A stretch of DNA of 64,000 bases, from assembly GCA_029706075.1 (NCBI GenBank), contig JAINUG010000136.1, forward strand, positions 824,501-888,500, read 5' to 3'. The translations under genes were made by a program, and so were the position numbers. The notes below the pieces were generated by a model, which saw only the letters and a list, made by a program, of their open reading frames with translations, had not been told where the DNA came from and did not search any database. Each line of letters begins with the position of its first letter. The stretch's first letter is position 1. Shown here one piece after another: positions 44,101 to 52,300 of the stretch. The DNA comes from Aldrovandia affinis (Eukaryota; Chordata; Actinopteri; Notacanthiformes; Halosauridae).

Positions 44101-47100
44101 GGCCCGCTGTGTCAGCATACGTCTCCATTTCTAGAATGTTTATGGCAGAGGTGTCCAATCTTATCCGAGAAGGGCCACTGTGGTTGCATGGTCGTGTTCT
44201 AGCCCGGCATTACAACACCTGATCCAACCAGCCATCTCACCAGGGTCTTCAATCAAGACCTTGATTAGTGAATCAGGTGTTATAGTGCTGAGCTAGAGCA
44301 AAGCCTGCACCTTCACCGGCCCTTTTCCGATTAGATTGAACACCCCTGATTTGTGTTCACTGTTATTGTGATGCATTTTTTGCTAACGTTATCTATATTA
44401 AAGTACAGAGCTTTATGCTAACACAAGGGTCCATTGTAATGAAAACATCAAACATAGAAATACAGAAAATGCAAATGCAATATAACCTGCCCAATGTTAT
44501 AAAATTAAACAGGATAATAATAAATGAAAAGTGTAACATCAAGATTTATAACACAAGACTTATAACCAGATAACATACTGCAAGTTTATTAGGAATGGAG
44601 GTTTCTGCTTCTGCTACATTTAGCATTCACTTCCAGGTCTCAGGTTTACCAGGCAAATCCTACAGTACACTCAGTTTTTATTCACACCCTTGATAAAGAT
44701 GAACAAAAGATCATATAAAATAAATTATATTAGTAATAAGCTTTATTTTATGCTCACGAAATGCAGAAAATTGTATTCTTTAATTAATAATGCATTGGCA
44801 TGAACTACAATCGAACGGTTTACAAATAATCTTTTTTTTCCCAGAAAAACACACAGGATTCACAAATATTCACACCCGTTATCAGTACTTTGTGGTTCCT
44901 CCCTTGGCCATTATAACAGCAAGTAGTCACCTTCTGTAGTGTCATACGAGGTTATGGAACTTCTTGGGGGGGATTCTCAACCATTCCTCCATGCAGAAAT
45001 GTTCTAGTTCCTTCAGATTCTTGGGTTGACGTTTGTGGACTGCTTTTTTAGTTCAAACCACAAATGTTAAATTGGATTCAGGTCTGGAGATGGCCACGTC
45101 AGGACATTGATCTAATGCTCTGTCAACCATTTCTTAGTTGCATTGGATGTATGTTTGGGATCATTTTCTTGTTGGAAGGTCCATCTGCGGCCAAGGTGTA
45201 GCTTCCTGGCAGAGGGAACAAGGCTTTTGGTCAAAATGTCTTGGTACATGCTGGAGTTCATGGTTCCATCTATTTTAATAAGGGCCCAGGCAAACAACCC
45301 CAAAGCATTAAAGATCCACCACCATGGTTAACCATTAATAAAAAAATATATGTTTTTCTGAACAATTGTAGTAGTATGGTAGGATAGAATTTTCTGCATT
45401 TTTTGAGCATAAAATATACCTCATTACTTATATAGTTTATTCTATAGGATCTGTTGTGTTCATCTTTATCAAGTGTGAATAAAAATATTTACTGTACATT
45501 TAGCATTCACTTCCAGGTTAAAGGTTAATCTGTCAACTGATTTGTTGATTTCTTAACTGTCATGTTTGGCAGTCTGGTATGCCAAGTGTGATGTGTCTTT
45601 CTACCCCCCCCCAGTTTTCCCATTGCTGATGTCTATGTGCTTTTATTTTTTGTTCATCTTTCTTCAGTGAATGTTTTTCAAGGGACAACTTCATTTGAAA
45701 TGTGATTTACGCCATTTTGAGAACCGTATCGAAAATAATAGAATGTCTACTTGCATTACTTCTCTTTCAGAAAAAGACAAATAAAATATCGAAGTTTGGG
45801 AGAAAACTCAAAATGACGGTGAGTGAAAGTGCTTTATTTCTGTCACAGCACACCGTGATTGTCCTCTCTAATCCCCAGAGCAGGGACATACACATTAATA
45901 TGTCTACTTTGGTATACCTGATGACAAAAAAAAAACATGTTTTCAGTAAACACATTTTGTTGTTTCCAGAAATTCAAGAGGAAAATTGCAAATGACGCTA
46001 TGGTGAGTCCAGGCAGCCGTTTATTTGTCTCTTTATGTTGGTGTAATGTTCATTGTCTTGTGTTGGTGGGGAGGATGTTCAATGTGCATGTCCGTGAATA
46101 AGAGTCCAAAGCTGGGTTGTTTGTACAACCGTTGTTTTATTCAAGTAGTATTATTTCACCCTGCAGTCGCATCTAATCGCTCTGTCACCGTCGTATACGC
46201 GGAGAATGTTACAGTCCTGAGACCACGCCAAACGGCATTATCCCACGGCGCAGTTGCGCCCTCTCTCACTCTTTCTCTCGTTCACCCTCTCACAATCCCT
46301 ACGAGCAAAAGGCCTCCTCGGCCCCCCCAGTGGCTAAGACCCCTCCCGTCATTGTGTGTAACTCTGTCAACACTGCCGCACGGCCTAGAATAAACCGCAC
46401 GCAAACAGAAAGGTTTCTTGCAACAACTGGGTGAAAACAACTGGGTAGTTCCACATCCCTACGCGGTGCCCTTGAACCGGCATATTAATCTCCATTAATG
46501 ACGCGTGCGGAGGCTGCCGTTCTCAATGTTTGATTAGTGGCGACTTGAGCGCGACGGTGACTGTTGTCGGTGTGTCTCGTCTCATTCCGTCGCCCTGTTC
46601 ATCCGGCCCATTGTGTCTCTTCCTTAGAGAGCGCCCAGGGCCCTTCACCAGGGGTACACTGACACTAAGCATTTCAAGAAGGTGAGGGAACAAGAATTTG
46701 ACATTATCCTTTTTTTTTTTTTTTTTTTTTTTTTTACATCAATTTTTTGAAATATATATGTTGTTAGGATGTCAGATACATAGTCCTGGTTGTTACGGTG
46801 TTCGGTGGCATTTTGGGCATGGCAATCCAACTACTGAAGCGACGCGCATGGAGCAGTGCAGATAGTGCATGATTAAGGCTTGTGGTGTGTTAGCGTCCGT
46901 GGTTCTGTACGGCTCAGTTGGTAGAGCATGGCGCTGATAACGTTTGGGTTGTGGGTTCAATTCCCATTGGGGCCACATATACTGAAAAATGCATGAATTC
47001 ACTACTGTAAGTCGCTTTGTATAAAAGTGTCTGCTAAATGGCATATATTATTATTATTATGTTATATATTATTATATTATTATTAACTGTGTATGTGCAC

Positions 47101-48364
47101 GTTAATTGTGGTTGTGAATAGAACACCCTGTAAACTTGACCTGGTTGTTCCAATGTTGGGATATTTGGTGGAGATGGTGGGCGACGGTCGCCACTGGTGA
47201 CCAAACTCTGGCACTTTGTTGGTCGCACTGTAAACCTACTGTTGCTGATCTACTGCTAACCAGTGCTGATCCGGTAATGGTGCATTACATTTTCCCAATA
47301 GTACCTCATCTGTCAGCAGCCAATTTTGGCATTCTGGAGGCTCTTGCCAGTTTCCCCAAACAGATGTTTTTGTTTTGCACTTCGTTCATCCTAATATGAT
47401 TAATGTGTGATATGATTAGCCAGCAGCTAACATTGGCCAGAGATTTTTGCATTAGAATTGCCCTATAAATTACTCACCTGTTTGTGTGACAAACTAAGGT
47501 CCAAGTTGGATGATTTCTGTTGGGCGCCATTGCTGGTGGCCAATTTTGGAGTATTCTTGTTGGCCCTTTTTGGGTCGCTGATATAAATGGCACAGGAACA
47601 ACATGGGGGCCAGTTGGGCCGACTGGGTTACTGGGCAGCAGGAGCGTCGGGCTGAAAGGTCTCTTTCTCTCCTCTTCATCTTTACAGCAGTATGCCGTTC
47701 CCCAGTACAGCGATACCGAAGACTACCCTGGGTATTACGATGATAACGACGACATGGAGGTGAGTTTGAGGAGACAGGGCCACTGCTTTCATCCCCTTGA
47801 GCAGCACTCTGCGTTGTGTTTTATGTTTGTGATTTTTATGTGTGCCAGGCTACAAGTCTGTGTGTGTATGTGTATATATATATATATATATATAATTAAT
47901 AATTAATATATTATAATATACATATTTATTAATTTATTTTTCACAAGGAAATAAAAAAGGACGGTGGCCCTGAATACGACATTTTGTAATTTCGTGGTAT
48001 GAAATTCGGAAGGGAAATGACCATGTATTTACCATGTATTTATGGACATCTGCTAAATGCTTAAAATGTAAATGTGTTAAAATGTCATTTGACGTCTGTC
48101 TGTCTCCGATTAAAATACTTTAATTAAAACAAATGCTTCCCTTCCGTTTCACCTTCATTCATTTAATGTAAAAATGTAGATTCCGGTTAACGGTCTCTCT
48201 GAAATGGTCAAATCATCCCTCTTGCTTTATTTTGAAATAGAAAACCATCAGAATGTGGTTTAGCTGATCCAGCTCTGTGCCCCTTGTTTGCTCGGCATCC
48301 CCCCTCCACACACTTCACTACACTCGCTTCATCAGCTCGCTCGCCTTCTCTCCACACACACACA

Positions 48365-48416
<52 letters not shown>

Positions 48417-49308
48417 AATCACGCTTCCTCTTCACAGAGCGGGCCTAAGAAGCGCAGCCGCCGCGCCTGTTGGAAGTGCGACGCCTGTCTGCGCACCACA
48501 GACTGTGGCCGCTGTGACTTCTGCATGGACAAGCCCAAGTTCGGGGGCCGCAATAAGAAGAGGCAGAAGTGTCGTCTACGGCAGTGCCAGAGCCAGGCCA
48601 TGGTGAGCGCCCTCCTGTGGCCAGTCACTGCTCCTGCAGGCAAAGCGTTCGACCCTGTGCAGGGTCACTTAAAACTCCCATCATCCGAGGGAAAGACCTC
48701 CTAAGGAATTTAAAATTGTGTTCATTCTCTTTGCGTTGTGTGTCCCAGCTGTGCCGTAAGGATATAATGTGGTAAACACCCTTCGCAAATGTGTTTTTCA
48801 AAAAAAATATACAGTGTACAATGTATACAATATACAAAAAAGGTGGCATTTTCTCATTGCTGTGTCATGAAGTACGACACCTGATTATTCATGTTCCGGG
48901 GAGGATCCAAAAAACGGATATCCACCCTGCAACATTAGCCAGCATTGACACACATTAGTACAACCAATCAACTGCACCGGTTCTCATCCACCATAAATAT
49001 CTCACTGAAATGTCCCAGTGTTGATGGAAAAAAAAATCATTTGAGCCTTTGTGCAACTTAAAACGTAATGATTTTTAAATGTTCTTTACGTTCAATGAGC
49101 AAATACAGAACCATTCACTCAACATTTTATGAAAGCATTCTTGCTGATAGCTGAAAATGCCAACTTCCCAAGCTAGCTGTTTGTGTATTACAAGTCATGC
49201 ATTAGACCCCACTGGCCATTACGTTACATTATGAGCTATATTAACTATCGAGTACATTTCTTCATTCACTTTTTCAAGGTTTCTTCAGTTGTAGAAACTG
49301 TCCTAACT

Positions 49309-49354
<46 letters not shown>

Positions 49355-52300
49355 CCACAGAGGCACTTGCTGCCCTTCCAGTCGGGTAAATCGAAGATGA
49401 AGTCGAGGTCCCCCGCTACAGGTATGGCGGTCGCAGGGTGTCGCAGACCCACAAGCCATCTTGGGACGACATGGACTGGACGAACGACGAGGACGAGGAA
49501 GGCTACCTTGGCACGCTAAGGCCAGGGGTTTATCAGCTGGAGAATGAGATGGAGGACGATGAGGATCGGGGGGAAGCCGACCAAGATGTAGCAGCTCAGA
49601 TGCCACAGGTGAGCACCCATCCGTGTCTTATGCACATGAAGAAAAAAAAAAACAGCACAATAATAAGAGCAAAAGTCCCCAAGAACGAGGCTTGGGTAGC
49701 ATAACGGTCAAAGCATTCACCTGGAATGCAAGTTGCCTACTGCGCCAGTCCGGTGAGCCGGAACGAGCTCGCGAGAAGCGTGTAGGGTGTCTCTAGAAAG
49801 TAGGTGGGTGAGTTCCGTCTCGGAGGAGGCGGATCATCGCCGGTTTCTGGGAATTAGCTTGCCCCATAGTGACGGGTTCATGGGGGAAGGCGAATCGAAA
49901 AAAATAGAGGGTACAATTGGCCAATTGGTACCAAATTGGGAGAAAACCAGGGAGAAACCAGAAACAAACACACACAAAAAACCACACCTCCCAAAACGTT
50001 GTGAACGTGTTTGACAAGTAGGTAGACGGGTGCTCAACTTTTTCTCCTGTAGATGAACTGCGACCCCAGCAACGGCACGCTGGCCTCTGAGGAGCTGTAC
50101 GTTAGCAGCTACTCGCATCCTATCCAGGTCAGGAGACACTGCGGCTGGGTAGAGACCGGAGGGGAACCGCACTCTTGTTCATTAAGGCTCATCCACCCAT
50201 AGATGTCGGGCATGCGTTCCGTCACCTGTGTTGACCTCTCACTCACTCACTTGTGTGTTGTTTGTTTGTTTGTGTGTTTGTGTGTGTGTGTTTGTGTGAG
50301 CACAGTGAATTTGGATTTACACTACACCCTGGAGACGGGAAACGTAAAGGAGATCGAGATCTCCGCTGTTAAAGTCTGGCGCAGAAAATCTCCTTTCGTT
50401 CCCGTCCAGGAACTTCTTGTTGTCGTCATTGTGTTTGTTCATGAACCATATGCTGCCATGTTTGTTTGGTTGCATGTTTGTACCCAATGCAATGTTGAGG
50501 AGCGCACACGTCCTCCGTTTGTGATCCGAGAATGAGGTGGTATGACAATTGGCTACAATTAGCTATCAGTCACAATCACTGACTTGTTTGATCCAATCAA
50601 AAGGGTTCGCTCTTCACAACAAACCACAGCAATTGGTTAAAATCAGTGAGTTACTGTCAGCATATGGTAGCTCCACCTATTTTTGCTGTCATGACGCCTC
50701 ATTCGCCAATCACTGTCATCCGCTCCTGGTGGCTTAACACCCCCTGTTCCCTCCCTCCCCAGGACTGTTTCCAGACAGGCCCCGGGAGCCTCAACATGGT
50801 CCAGTTACCTGCTGTCGTCCTTGACACCAGGCAGCCCCTCCCGCCCCCAGTGAGTAACAACCTCCGTTTCTCCTCTCGCCGCTGCCACCGCTCTCCTTCC
50901 CTGTCGTCCCTTTCGCTGTCCCGTTCTGTAAACACGTTTCGTTCCCTCAGGCCAAGCAGATGGCACTTCTGTGCTCATTTCCAATGGGCTGATATTATTT
51001 ACATTATAATGATTTCTTTTTTATCCCTCGCCTTGCGGATCCACTTTCTTGCAAGTCAGTCAACAGGAAAACGCCGATTCCTTGTGTTTTGATTGGTTCT
51101 CCCCCTTCCGTCGGCAGGACCCAGCGGTTCTGTATGATCAGGCCAGTCTGCCGGCGCAGTACAGGCATCTTCCGGTGCTGTTCGGGAAAGCTGGCAAGGA
51201 GGACGACAACCTGGTCCTGGGGGACGACGTGCAGGTTGTGGAGGTGGACACCGGAGAGCCGGAGGAGCCAGAATTCACACCTGTGGTGAGCGCACAGACA
51301 CCGCACTGTTTTAAAAATAAAATAGTGTCTGTCCTGTTTGCTTAAGTCGGCCAGGGTTCCTCAGGTGACCGCTGCGTTGCGCTGCTCCCGGCGATGCACC
51401 AGACGGCTAACGGTTGTCGTCAGTTAGAGATGCGCCTCTCTTCCGACTAGCGTCAGCTTGCCTCTAGGGCCGTGTGTGGCCTGTAGTGTACAAATCAAGT
51501 CTAGCTGCCCACACGTCAGCATTCCCGATCTCACCGATCACATTGGGGCATTGCTGATCACTTCAATCAAATTGTAGCATTCCTTTTTTTAAAGAATTTG
51601 TTTCAGATTTTCTCAATTTCTAGCCGATTACACCCACTATTTTCAAGTCAATCCCCCATAGTAATGTGAGTTCGCTGCCGTAGCCCTGTGACAGGTAGTG
51701 ACGAAGGCGAAGTATCGTCTCCTCCGAGACGGCACTCGTTAGGCCATCGACCGTAACCCGGTACTCCAGAGCCACTCCTGTGCGCAGCGAACATCCTGTC
51801 GGCTTTCCTCCCCCCTCCCTGGGGTGGACAGCCAATCGCCGCTGTAACCATTGGACCAGAGCAGGAGGCCCGGGGAATCGTTCCTGATCGCCGTGGGCTC
51901 TGTTGTAACCACTGGACCAGGCGGGAGGCCCAAATTGTAGCATTCCTGATCACCGTGGCTCTTTCCCGACCCCGTTCCCTCCCCTCCCTCCCTCCCTCCC
52001 TCCCTCCCTGTGCCCCCCCCGCAGATCACGCAGATCTTCAGCCTGGCGGGCGGCGCGGCGGCGGCGGGGGCGAGCGAGGCGGAGCAGGGCCTGCTGTCGC
52101 TGCTGGAGTCCCTGCGGCGGACGGCGCTGCCGGCGCACTGGGTGGGCCTGATGGTGGAGGGCCCGCGGCTGCAGCTGCTGCAGTGCTCCAAGCTCTCCAC
52201 CATGGCCGACACGGTGGTGCAGATCGAGCCGGGCTCCTTCTACCAGGTCAGCGTGCAGGAGCAGCCGCTGCTGCTGACGCACCCCGTGTACGAGGCGCAC

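Larger units (their letters stand above)
40572..45770 (+). other. MBD1: MBD1 intron 7, the longest intron, repeat-filled
   Basis: This 5.2-kb intron contains a SINE (41160-41500), two foldback MITEs (42957-43165 and 44148-44345), a 51-bp minisatellite (43250-43965) and a Tc1 copy (44661-45498). No exon encoding a second CXXC finger was recognised. Confidence 0.8.

Noticed and set aside
46911-46985. tRNA gene
   Set aside because: The tRNA-like part continues into the SINE tail and the same structure recurs at three other places; it is a SINE head.
48208-49400. Cys/Val and His/Thr-rich frames
   Set aside because: Produced by CA/TG microsatellites running into real exons in other frames.
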